Shown here: positions 36,251 through 46,797 of the stretch, in pieces | Numbering within the stretch: position 1 is the first letter of the stretch | Layout: every line of letters starts with the position of its first letter | Source: Cryptomeria japonica | Taxonomy: Eukaryota > Streptophyta > Pinopsida > Cupressales > Cupressaceae | Reading direction: 5' to 3' | Assembly: GCF_030272615.1 (NCBI RefSeq) | Contig: NC_081414.1 | Coordinates: 779,068,119-779,132,118, forward strand | Length of the DNA: 64,000 bases | Program-made: the position numbers and the translations under genes | Notes under the pieces: generated by a model | What the model was told of the DNA's origin: nothing | Seen by the model: the letters and a program-made list of their open reading frames with translations, nothing else | The model's database searches: none

Positions 36251-37128
36251 TCAATATAATAATTTATGCTTAACCTCTTTCAGGTTGGAGACCACACAGT
36301 GCATTTTTGATCCTACAAAGACACTCTCCTTCCACCATTTTTGTATGTTGGGGAGGAAGTCTTCATGCGTAAACCACATTCTTTTGAACTTGAAGGGACA
36401 CCCAATTTGCTTTGTTTCCCCCATAAGTTCTAAAAGTATCGGGTAGTGATCAGAGCCTGACCATGGTAATACTTTAGTTTTTAGTTCTGTTTTAAGATCG
36501 GTTAGATCTCCTTTAAAGAAAAATCGATCAAGTGTTTCTGCAATGTTGGAGAAATATTTTCTTCTGTTATTCCATGTGTGAAAACCCATCTCAGTTCTGA
36601 TTTCAAGTAAGTTATTGTTGTTTATGTAGTTTGCAAAGTCTCTTTGTGGTTGTCTAATGGTTTTTATACCACCGCTTTTATCAAATGAGTATAAGATAGT
36701 GTTGAAATCACCACCTATGATGATGCGTTTTTCATCCTAAGTATTTAAGTAGCGTTCAATTTCCTGCCACACTAATCTCTTTTTTATCTGTTGGAATTGG
36801 GCCATAAACATTGATAATTTAATAAACTCAAGATTTAGACTAAGGGCTCTTACTTTGCCAGCCATCCAATTTTGCATCTTGGTTTGACATGTGAATGTAA
36901 TTGCATTTTTTCTCCACATTACACCCAGTCCCTCTGATGCCCCTACACACTCCACTGCTTCCATTTGCCATTGGGTGAATTTTCTACTAAAATTGTTCAT
37001 ATCAGTCTTGCCTAGTTTTGTTTCTTGTATCATAACTAGGTCCATAGCATATTTTAGTATGCTTTGCTTAATTAGTCTTTGTTTGTTAAGGGCTCCCAAA
37101 CCCCTAACATTCCATGTAAGTATATTTA
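36251..37128 (-). pseudogene. LINE AP-type endonuclease domain
   Basis: Minus strand. ILTWNVRGLGALNKQR opens the domain (Asn of WNVRG), followed by LVMIQETKLG (Glu), GGDFNTILYSFDKSGG near 36670-36720, TLDRFFFKGDL and SGSDHYPILLEL (Ser-Asp-His). These are the catalytic boxes of the exonuclease-endonuclease-phosphatase fold that nicks the target site. A stop near 36737 interrupts it. Confidence 0.9.
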
Positions 37129-38646
37129 TACCTCTACAAGGGGGAGGGGATATTTTCCTTGCCCCAACAATGTTGTGATTTTGGCCTGCCCCTCCGCATC
37201 ACCGTCCATCTTCCTTTTGTCTAAAAAAGACTTTTGACCTCTTTTGTTACTCATGGATTTGTGATGGGATGGGGTTTGGGATAGACTATCCTAGTCTATG
37301 CTCCTGGATCCTTTCCTTGGATCACCTGGTGTTCTCCTCACACCCTAGGGTCTCTAGGACTCCCTTTTATTGAGGAATCCTCTGACCTTTCCCAATCCAC
37401 CCACCAATGAGTTGCTATGCTGCTGCTAAGGTCTCACTTACTCATGAGACTCACAACCCCTTACTATCGCTAATAAGGGCTAAGGTTTGTTTCACACTTT
37501 CCAAGGTCTTAGCAAGGTTGTATCGGGTCTTAAACCAAGTTTTACATCCCCCCATGTGCCCTCAAGAAGTTTCTACCTTCATCCTTTCTACCGATTTCAC
37601 TGTTTTCTGTTTTTGCTTACAAAACAGGACTACAAGGATTAGGACCAATTAGGCCTCCTACTTGGTCCTTTAGGGCTTTCTCTCACAAACGATGCATACA
37701 CAACCCTAACTCCCAAAATGGACTGCCAATCAATTAGCAAGGACTCAAGGATTTTCTAGGTTTTGGGCCTCCAAGTGGTCGTACAGTGCCTAAGGTGAAT
37801 TTTGGGGTTTTTAAGGGTTTTGTGAGGGTTTCTAGGGTCTACCTGGGTCACAGTGAGTACTTTGAGTTTTAGCCACCTTGTTTGGATTGGTGGAGGCTCC
37901 TCCTTCACACCAATGATGCTTCAAACACTCCTCTACACTTCCTCCAAAGGATGCTTTCTCCACTAACCAACCTTGCTCTCCAAGACCTCTGCACTAACAA
38001 CCATTCCTAACCGGGCACTGTCCAGTCTCGCCTAGGAGTGGGTCTTTGCTTGGTCTTCCTACATTTTTAAGGGCCCTACTTGTTTTGCAATATGGTACAA
38101 GGTATGCACTCTCATTCCCCATGGTTTCATGGTGGTTCCACAATGGGGAATGGAGTTATGCAGCCATTTACACAATCATGTCCAAAACTGGATAGTAAGA
38201 AAACTGTTTACAAACTATTTATAAACACACTCAATCTGCAAGTAAAAACCTAAACTAATTGCTTGAAATGAAAGTATTTACAACTTGGAAAATATTCCAC
38301 CCAGTTTTGGACATCTCTCAATCCATTAACTTGCTTGTTTTTCTTCATTCAAACTGACTGGTAATAGTTTTACAGTCTTAGTCTGATCTTTTTGCTAGGG
38401 CCGTACAAAGTCTGACATCCAACCCATGAATTTAGGGTTTGTAAGTACATATAATACCTTTGCCTCAGTCTTTGTGCCCAAACTAGGGTTTTCCACGCTA
38501 ACCTAAAGAACTTGACATCATGGTGGAAAAGTTGCTTGACAACTTTTAAAAGTTGACATGCAACTTTTGAGCAACTTTCCCAATGTTGCTTTTTATGACT
38601 CCTAGACCCACATTGGGCCAACCTAAGGACACCACCATGTTATAAA

Positions 38647-39541
38647 TGTTGGGAAAAATGGTGTCTCAACCTTGCATTTATGCGAGGTTACTATTTATAG
38701 TAAGTTTTTATTTGAGCACGAAATGGTGCGAAACTCTCCCTGAAGCTTCTGGTTGGCTAGATAAGCATTCCGGTAAAGTTGCGTCGCAAGGTCACAGCTA
38801 GTTTTGAAGATATTAAAGTTTTCGTCTTGGAGGGGTGCAATAAAATGTTTAAACTTAATTTTGGGGACTTTAGATGCTCCGAAATGCCCTGAAAAGTTGT
38901 CGTAACCGGCGAAGCGGGTTACGAGGTGATAGAGCACTTTGCGAGCTTTCCGGCGCTTCAAACGGTTCGTCAATCGGACACCCGGTTCTCAAGTTATGGC
39001 CTCCGAAAGTTTGTACTCCTGAAATAGGAAAAATAATTTGTATCGAATACATAAATGAGCTGTAAAAAGGGAGCGAAACGTGTTGATGTGTGCTTTAAAA
39101 TGTCATAGGGCATCTAGAAGGGAGATAAGGTCGGCTACACCTTATTGGGTGGTTTTAGCCCATGGTTTTGTAATACCGTTTGACGGTTTTTTGTATTGTA
39201 TCTCCTATTTATGAGGTGTGTGAGATAGAGGTTGTGTGTAAGAGTCCTATGGCTATTGAGTTGCCTCTGAATCTCTGATTAGTGGTACTCCCGCGAAGAG
39301 CTTGCTCTGCAAGTATTTTGTAATCTGTTTTTGATTGCTGAATAAAATATTGAGCTGCTTTTGGAGGGTGGGGTTTTTCTCCCGAAAGGGTTTTCCCCAC
39401 GTAAATCATTGTGTTGTGGTATGAATGCTATTATATCTATTTCTATTTTCTGTAACTGTTGTAATGATCTGAAAAAGTTTTGCATTACCCTCCTCTCAAG
39501 GTTAGTGTAGGAAGTTGTTTCCGCTACTTAACTTCCTTACA
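38647..39541 (+). repeat. 5' LTR of the young copia (895 bp)
   Basis: Begins TGTTGGGAAA and ends CCTTACA. AATAAA at 39341-39346 is a likely polyadenylation signal (44460-44465 in the 3' LTR). The minus-strand open frames inside it occur in both LTRs and are not considered genes. Confidence 0.97.
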
Positions 39542-39543
39542 AG

Positions 39544-39556
39544 TGGTATCAGAGCC
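39544..39556 (+). promoter_or_regulatory. Primer binding site (initiator tRNA-Met)
   Basis: TGGTATCAGAGCC two bases after the LTR end; exact match to the usual copia primer site. Confidence 0.93.
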
Positions 39557-39665
39557 TGATCACCTTTGGTTTCAATTGTGGGCAGTTGGGTTTTTTGAAC
39601 TAATCCAGATTTGAGTGGGAGCTTGTGCAGAAGACACTTTTTGATCTTGTTGCAGGAATATTCAG

Positions 39666-42600
39666 ATGGCGAGTTCGTCAGGGAGAATAGAGGTGGAGAA
39701 ATTTAATGGAAGTAATTTTGAGATGTGGAAGCTGAAGATGGAAGATCTGCTAATAGATCGAGATCTTTGGGATGCTGTTGATGCGAATGTCCAAAGGCCC
39801 TCAGATCCTACTGCGGTAGCTCAGTATGATGTTATGGACCGAAAAGCCAAGGGTCTAATCAGACTGTGCCTGGCAGACTCTGTTCTAATCAATGTCCATG
39901 AAGAGAACTCTGCAAAGAAGCTATGGACTAAACTTGGTGAGATGTATCAAGTGAAATCTTTATTAAATCAAATTTTCTTAAGAAAGAAATTGTATTCCTT
40001 GAAGATGGAAGAGGGTGGACGAATTGCAGACCACCTAGAAGCATTCAATATGATTGTGGCTCAATTAGTATCCGTCGGTGTTAAGATGGACGAGGAGGAA
40101 AAATGTCAGATCTTGCTTTGCTCTTTGCCTGATTCGTGGGATTCTCTTGTTATGGCTATCGGTAGTACTTCTGTTGTTTTGAAATCTGAAGACGTGGTGG
40201 GTGCCCTACTCGGTGAAGAGATGCGAAGGAAGGTATCCATCAGTTCAAAGGAAGCCCTAACTGTTCGTGGAAGACCTAAGGAGAAAGGCAAGAAGAATGA
40301 GAAGCGTGGCAAGTACAAATCCAAAGGGAGATCGAAATCTCCTGGAAAGTCCAAAGTCATTTGCTGGAATTGCGGTAAACCGGGTCACATCCGTAAGGAC
40401 TGCAAAGAAGAAAAGAAGAAGAAAAAGAAAAAGTTCGATTCTGATTCTGAGTCCGACAAGGAAGATGGCGATGCATTTATTGCGGCTTTGGCGACTCATG
40501 CAGGTAATGATGCCTGGCTAATTGACTCAGGTGCATCTTTTCATATGACTTCCAATAGAGATTGGTTTTCTGAATATGAAGGATTTAATGGAGGTAAGGT
40601 GTACTTAGGTGATGATTCACAACTAGACATTGTTGGTCGAGGTAAAGTTAGAATCAGGTTTTCTGATGGTAGAATAAAAAGGATTAATGGTGTGCTGCAT
40701 ATCCCTGGATTAAAACGAAACCTGTTATCTGTGAGCAAACTGATAGATGCAGGTGTGCAGGTAGTCTTTTCTGAAATAGGATGTAAGATGATTAAGGGTG
40801 CTATGGTAGTTGCTAGAGGTGTCAGGTTTGGCACTTTGTATAAGCTTGAAGCATACACTGTTGAGTGTAATAACACTTCTATAAAAAGTAAATCTGTGGA
40901 TACCTCACTGGAAGATTTGAAGGTTTCACCTTCAGCAGATGAAAATGGTTTTTGGGTACCTAAGGGTGCACTTTCGTCTGAAGCAAAGTTACCTGCAGAG
41001 AAGACTATGTTATGGCACCAGAGACTTGGCCACATTGGAGAAAAGGGTCTAAGGACCTTGAAAAATAAAAATCTTGTTGAAGGTTTGAATGATTGTAATC
41101 TTGACTTTGATTTCTGTGAGCATTGCATTTATGGAAAACAAAACCGCGTTCAGTTTTACTCGAGTTCTCATAAAACTTGTGGTGTTTTGGACCTTATCCA
41201 TTCTGATGTGTTTGGTCCAGTAGATGTCTCTTCGATTGGAAAATCCACATATTATGTTTCATTTATTGATGATTTTAGTAGAAGGACATGGGTATATTTT
41301 CTAAAGAGTAAATCTGAAGTTTTTAGTCATTTTAAAGAATTTAAAGCAATGGTTGAGTTGCAAACTGGAAAGAAAATAAAATGTTTGAGAACTGATAATG
41401 GCGGTGAGTTTTGCTCTAATGATTTTGATAGATTCTGTAAAGACTGTGGAATTAACAGGCAGAAGACAACTCCGTATTCTCCACAACAGAATGGAGTTGC
41501 AGAAAGAATGAACAGGACACTGATGGAGAAGGCTAGGAGTATGTTGAGTGGTGCTGGTCTCGAACAAAAGTTTTGGGCTGAAGCTGTTGCCACTGCTTGC
41601 TACCTGATTAACAGGTCTCCTACATCAGCTCTTGTTGATAAAACGCCTATGGAAGCATAGTCAGGTCACAAGCCTTCATTGAGACATCTTAGAGTTTTTG
41701 GTTGCGAGGCATATGCACATGTGCCAAAGGAGAAGCGAACAAAGTTGGAGAACAAGGCTGTGAAATGTATCTTCATCGGGTATAGTTATGGTGTGAAAGG
41801 ATACAAGCTTTGGGACCCTGTTGCACAAAAGGTAATTCACAGTAGAAGTGTTATTTTTAGCGAAATTAAGTCTCCTTCTGTTACATTGCAGCCAGAACAG
41901 ACTAAAACAGAAGATGTGATTCAACTTCCTTCTACACCTGAAAGAGTTGAATCGAGACCCTTAGATAGGCAAGAATTTGAGGAGAGCTCGTCTAGCTCTG
42001 AATCTTCAGAAGAGGAGGAAGAACCTCCAACTCAGCTTGTTCGAAGGTCTACAAGACATAGACAACCACCTGAAAGGTATTCACCTGATGATTGGAGATG
42101 TATTTTTGCTCTGAATACTAGTGTGGATGAACCAAAATCTGTAGAAGAGGCATTAGGTATGAATGATGCAGAATCCTGGAAGATTGCTATGGAAGAAGAA
42201 ATGGCAGCTTTGAAAAAGAATGATACATGGGATCTTGTACCATTGCCTGAAGGACGAAAACCTGTTGGTTGTAAATGGGTGTTCAAGAAAAAGATTGGTT
42301 CAGATGGAAGCATTGAGAAGTATAAAGCAAGGTTGGTTGCAAAAGGCTACTCTCAGGTTGAGGGTGTTGATTACGGTGAGATATTTTCTCCTGTTGCAAA
42401 AATGACGTCCATTAGATTTTTGCTTTCTATTGCTACTGCTTATGATTTAGAGGTTGAGCAAATGGATGTGAAAACTGCTTTCCTTCATGGTGATTTGGAG
42501 GAAGATATTTATATGACACAGCCAGAGCACTATGTGGTGAAAGGCAAAAGAAATTTGGTCTGTAAATTGAAGAAATCTTTGTATGGCCTCAAACAAAGTC

Positions 42601-43709
42601 CTAGGATGTGGTACCAGAAATTTGATACATATGTGTTGAGTTTGGGATTTGAACGTTCTAAATCAGATCACTGTGTTTATTATAAATCTTATGGTGATCA
42701 TTTTTTATTCATTGCATTGTATGTTGATGATATGTTATTCATTGGTAAAGGGAAAGGTATGATTTCAGAACTGAAGTCTCAGCTCGCTGCTAAATTTGAA
42801 ATGAAAGATCTTGGTGCAGCAAAGCACATCCTTGGGATGGAAATTAGAAGAGATAGGGTGAATAGAAAGCTATGGCTAGGCCAGAGTAAGTATGTGAATT
42901 CAGTGTTACAGAGGTTCAACATGCAGAATTGTAGACCATTGAGTGTTCCTTTTACAGTTGGAATGAAACTATCTATTTCAGATTGTCCTACATCCCCATT
43001 GGAGATGGAAGACATGAGCAAAGTGCCTTACCAGAGTGCAGTTGGAAGCTTGATGTATGCTATGGTCTGTACTAGACCAGATATTGCCCAAGCAGTGGGA
43101 GTACTTTCTAGATATATGTCTAATCCTGGTAGAGTTCATTGAGATGCAGTCAAAAGAGTCTTCAGATATTTGAAGGGTACTTCAGAGTATTCTTTGTGTT
43201 ATCATGGTAATTCAGTTGGAGACATGACTTCCCTTGATATCCATGGTTATGTGGATTCAGATTGGGCAGGAGATATTGATAGTAGAAGATCTACCAGTGC
43301 TTATGTGTTTACTTTGTTTGGTGGTGCAATTAGTTGGATGAATAAGCGACAGGCTGTGGTTGCTTTATCCACTACTGAAGCAGAGTATATGGCAGCTACT
43401 CATGCTTGTAAAGAGGCCATTTGGCTTAAGAGATTGTGTTCGGATATTGGAATAAAACAAGGTACAGTGACAGTTTACTGTGACAGTCAGAGTGCAATTA
43501 GCCTAGCTAAGAACCCGACATTTCATGCCCGGACCAAACATATTGATGTTCAGTATCATTTTGTTAGAGATATGGTCGAAGATGGTAGGGTGAAGCTGGT
43601 TAAGGTGGACACTTTGATGAATGTTGCAGATGCTTTAACTAAGGTTGTGAGCACAGAGAAGTTCAGATGGTGTTCAGAGTCTATGGGCCTTATGGCCCCT
43701 AGCAATTGA
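39666..43709 (+). pseudogene. Copia gag-pol polyprotein, one frame with two premature stops
   Basis: A 1,347-codon frame from the ATG at 39666. In order: gag (about residues 1-225); knuckle CWNCGKPGHIRKDC (about 233); protease DSGASFHMTS (about 287); GAG-pre-integrase WHQRLGHIGEKGL (about 450); integrase with HSDVFGP, RTDNGGEF and the Glu in QQNGVAERMNR (about 512-615); RT with AFLHGDLEEDIY, SLYGLKQSPRMWY and catalytic YVDDMLF; RNase H with DSDWAGD, STTEAEYMAA, YCDSQSAI and ADALTK. The stops are TAG at 41658 and TGA at 43140, each where the family normally has Trp, so each is a single G-to-A change. All visible catalytic residues are intact. Normal length for the family. Confidence 0.97.
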
Positions 43710-43752
43710 TTCATTGTGTTGACATTCCCTTCCGCTCATGCAAGGTGTTCGA

Positions 43753-43765
43753 CAAGTGGGAGATT
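43753..43765 (+). promoter_or_regulatory. Polypurine tract of the young copia
   Basis: CAAGTGGGAGATT immediately before the 3' LTR. It is the same sequence type as the triplicated tract at 72-180. Confidence 0.88.
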
Positions 43766-44660
43766 TGTTGGGAAAAATGGTGTCTCAACCTTGCATTTAT
43801 GCGAGGTTACTATTTATAGTAAGTTTTTATTTGAGCACGAAATGGTGCGAAACTCTCTCTGAAGCTTCTGGTTGGCTAGATAAGCATTCTGGTAAAGTTG
43901 CGTCGCAAGGTCACAGCTAGTTTTGAAGATATTAAAGTTTTCGTCTTGGAGGGGTGCAATAAAATGTTTAAACTTAATTTTGGGGACTTTAGAGGCTCCG
44001 AAATGCCCTGAAAAGTTGTCGTAACCGGCGAAGCGGGTTACGAGGTGATAGAGCACTTCGCGAGCTTTCCGGCGCTTCAAACGGTTCGTCAATCGGACAC
44101 CCGGTTCTCAAGTTATGGCCTCCGAAAGTTTGTACTCCTGAAATAGGAAAAATAATTTGTATCGAATACATAAATGAGCTGTAAAAAGGGAGCGAAACGT
44201 GTTGATGTGTGCTTTAAAATGTCATAGGGCATCTAGAAGGGAGATAAGGTCGGCTACACGTTATTGGGTGGTTTTAGCCCATGGTTTTGTAATACCGTTT
44301 GACGGTTTCTTGTATTGTATCTCCTATTTATGAGGTGTGTGAGATAGAGGTTGTGTGTAAGAGTCCTATGGCTATTGAGTTGCCTCTGAATCTCTGATTA
44401 GTGGTACTCCTGCGAAGAGCTTGCTCTGCAAGTATTTTGTAATCTGTTTTTGATTGCTGAATAAAATATTGAGCTGCTTTTGGAGGGTGGGGTTTTTCTC
44501 CCGAAAGGGTTTTCCCCACGTAAATCATTGTGTTGTGGTATGAATGCTATTATATCTATTTCTATTTTCTGTAACTGTTGTAATGATCTGAAAAAGTTTT
44601 GCATTACCCTCCTCTCAAGGTTAGTGTAGGAAGTTGTTTCCGCTACTTAACTTCCTTACA
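43766..44660 (+). repeat. 3' LTR of the young copia (895 bp)
   Basis: Same length as the 5' LTR. I see about seven differences, four or five of them C/T changes (for example CCCTG/CTCTG, TTCCGG/TTCTGG, TCCCGC/TCCTGC). Confidence 0.97.
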
Positions 44661-44870
44661 ATAAAAGACCCCTAAACACTTCAAGGACACACATACCCTC
44701 CATTTTCAAGAAAATCACAATCTTGACTCATGACCCCTAAGATCTCCACTAGGACCCTAACTAGGACCTATGAGCACATGGCTCATTATTTTATGTACAA
44801 TGGCTTCATAAGAAGCATAACACCAATAAAACAAGAAAGAGAAAGAGTTTGGAAGGGTGCTCCTACACCA

Positions 44871-45038
44871 TACTCCCCCTCTGCACAAAACTTAAGAAAT
44901 AGAAGAAGAGATGAGAACCGGGTCTATTCTAAGTGCCTTGAACCTGCTCTCCTCCACCCATGTAGCTTCAGATACTGGTTGATCTGCCCATTTCACTAAG
45001 TGCTCCATGTAGACTATCTACTCCGGAACTCCCATTGG
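44871..45038 (-). pseudogene. Purine tract and C-terminal chromodomain end of chromovirus 2
   Basis: On the minus strand the frame reads MEHLVKWADQPVSEATWVEE and then RFKAL, the closing half of a chromodomain, and stops at 44892-44894. After the stop GTGCAGAGGGGGAGTA is the purine tract next to the LTR edge at 44870. Chromodomains at the integrase C-terminus define chromoviruses; the domain is thought to guide integration to marked chromatin. Nothing of the element remains to the right of about 45040. Confidence 0.82.
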
Positions 45039-45117
45039 ATGCAATAATTGTGAATTATTGCTAAGTGCACATGTGCTATGAATAGATGTAGCCAGCACAA
45101 GATATAGAAACTGTCTG

Positions 45118-45400
45118 AGGAATTGTCGATAGAGCAAAGACGAGCGCATGATATGTTTGACAAAATGCTCAAAGAAATGTGGTATCACCCAATTCCATGA
45201 TTGCAGAGTATGCCGAACTTGAATTTGTCTGAAGCTTTTTGGAAGAATACAATTTGAAGGCGTGAGCCCTATTTTCTTACCTGCGCGGCTGCAGATATGT
45301 ATACAAAATGTGCAAGCATTGACAATGTATGAGAAATGTTTGTCAGAAAGGTTTAGAGACGTGAAAGGCATAAAATCTCTATCAAAGGCACTTTCTTCCC
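45118..45400 (+). pseudogene. Pentatricopeptide-repeat (PPR) gene fragment
   Basis: Plus strand, degenerate. AHDMFDKML at about 45144 and DMYTKCASIDN at about 45293 are signature parts of plant PPR proteins, the second followed by EMFVRK. Between them, in another frame, stands RNVVSPNSMIAEYAEL, matching the usual RNVVSWNxMIAxYA. Stops and shifts break every frame. PPR proteins process RNA in mitochondria and plastids; this is a dead scrap of one. The minus-strand open frame of 128 codons covering it is a shadow. Confidence 0.6.
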
Positions 45401-45404
45401 TCAA

Positions 45405-46327
45405 AATTCGTTAAGTCTAGGTATCCGTTGTTCGTTCGATCTGCAAGACAAGACAAGACTAAGGTGATTTGCTATGTTCATGTTGTCAATCTGCATGTTT
45501 GCTGACCCTTGTCCAGCGACTAGGTTAAAACTTACTGACATACCTCTCTTTCGGCCTGATCTATTCCTACTTTGTGGAGGCGATTCCTTTTCAATGGGTG
45601 ATTTATCTATTATTGGCGACTTCTTTTGTATGCAAGTGCTAGGAATTTAAGGGTTCTAAATTCTCCTTCATTCAAAAACCATTTTGACAAAGGTCAAAAT
45701 GGAATTTATTTCTGGTAGATTAAAGGAGGCATGATTTTCTCTTTTGCTAGCAAAGTTTTTTTTGGTCCTTTTATTACTAGAAAGGAGGGAACTTGGTAAC
45801 AAATCAAGGTGTGATCCATTTAGAGATTGTTTTTGTTTTTAGATCTACAAAGAATAGCGATGAAAAAATTATATCAACAATTTTATCGTCAATTTTTTTT
45901 TTTCCTTTTGTTGGTCAATTTTCATGGTTGGGGTATTTTGTTTGTTCTATCTTTTTACTGTCAAGTTTAGCATCGAACTTGTCTCTTGCATGCTACATTT
46001 TTACTATGAAGACTAGTAATCTATAATTTGATTATTTCACCTCGATAAAGCAAGATATAAACCATAATCGCTATTGATTCTTTCTTGGATCCCTTAGTTC
46101 ATTACATTGCCTTATCTTGTTTTCTATTTTAGGTTTTTATTTTTTAAATTAAGGAAATTTTGGGTATTGCTAAAATTGAACTTCGATAAAGTTCTTTCAT
46201 GGAGGTTTTCGTGGATAAGTATCTATTTTAGGTTTCATTTAATAAGTTTTATGAATAAACAAACCTAGAATAAAAGTGTTATTTAACCATGAGCTCTTCA
46301 TGGTTTGGAGCACATCTATGTAAACAT
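45405..46327. other. Intergenic sequence, no gene seen
   Basis: AT-rich from about 45640 onward, with no coding motif or repeat boundary that I can support. Confidence 0.5.
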
Positions 46328-46400
46328 CAAATCTTTTAGTTGTTCAATTTCTATATCCAAACAACATATGTTTGTATGGTCAATCCAATCCAATTGAGTA

Positions 46401-46556
46401 GTGTCAAATTTGTACAAATAACAATTTTGAGCATTTTGAGAGTATCTTCGAGATACTTATGTAGTGGTTTCTATGACAGTGTCAAATCTGTACAAATAAC
46501 AATTTTGAGCATCTTGAGAGTACCTTGGAGGTACTTATGTAGTGGTTTCTTTGACT
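46401..46556. repeat. 78-bp tandem duplication carrying a hairpin
   Basis: GTGTCAAAT.TGTACAAATAA starts at 46401 and 46479. Each unit has a perfect 7-bp palindrome: AGTATCTTCGAGATACT (46441-46457) in the first, AGTACCTTGGAGGTACT (46519-46535) in the second. Copy B (49795-49811) has the second form only. The paired stem positions changed together. Confidence 0.8.
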
Positions 46557-46590
46557 CTCATCCTTCTTAATATAACGTGGATTTAGTGGA

Positions 46591-46797
46591 TTATTCCTCA
46601 GTTTCAGCTTCTACATTTTGAGTTTGGAATAATTCATTAGGAGTGTTTTTCCCAATAGGTTTTCTTCTTTCCTCTTTGTAATTCAATCCTTGATCAGACT
46701 TACTTACCAGGACCAAATCTCTTTTTCTATTTAGCCAGCTACAATTATGGGGGGTGTTAGCGTAGAATATTCCTCCTAGATAATTTTGTGGAAACAA
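46591..46797 (-). other. Short open frame kept in both duplicate copies, identity unknown
   Basis: 68 codons on the minus strand, beginning MFPQNYLGGIFY and ending NVEAETEE; the copy B version is 49867-50073. Four or five residues differ. A GGTAAGTAAG splice-donor-like sequence lies inside it. It may be an old exon or chance; I cannot name it. Confidence 0.25.

Larger units (their letters stand above)
32890..37261 (-). mobile_element. Decayed L1-type LINE with RNase H, minus strand
   Basis: Minus-strand order from 37128: AP endonuclease, RT, zinc-binding domain, RNase H. This is the ORF2 layout of plant L1-type LINEs. ORF1 is not seen: only about 130 bases separate the endonuclease start from the chromovirus LTR edge at 37262. 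Many stops and shifts. No poly-A tail is visible; the 3' side runs into TA/TATG simple sequence. Confidence 0.92.
38647..44660 (+). mobile_element. Young, nearly complete Ty1/copia retrotransposon (6,014 bp)
   Basis: Two 895-bp LTRs, 5-bp target duplication ATAAA (38642-38646 and 44661-44665), primer site, a single polyprotein frame, and a purine tract. By eye I count about seven substitutions and no indels between the LTRs (about 0.8%), so this is by far the most recent insertion in the window. Only two in-frame stops (41658, 43140) and no frameshift damage the frame. It sits inside the LTR of a chromovirus. Confidence 0.97.
37262..44870 (-). repeat. 3' LTR of a second chromovirus, split by the copia element
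   Basis: The pieces 37262-38646 and 44666-44870 make one LTR of about 1,590 bp. It starts TGATGGGAT at 37262 and ends CCTACACCA at 44870, directly before a purine tract (read on the minus strand). The young copia at 38647-44660 with its ATAAA duplication interrupts it. It is related to the LTR at 29338-30964. Confidence 0.78.

Noticed and set aside
38695-39485. Minus-strand open frames of 60 to 92 codons (also at 43814-44604)
   Set aside because: They lie antisense in the copia LTRs and are duplicated only because the LTRs are; no evidence of a gene.
39544-39556. tRNA gene suggested by the tRNA-like 3' sequence
   Set aside because: TGGTATCAGAGCC is a primer binding site; no cloverleaf surrounds it, here or at 4222, 29322 and 63005.
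45018-45404. 128-codon minus-strand open frame
   Set aside because: It overlaps the PPR remnant on the plus strand and reads into the chromovirus tail; no family features.
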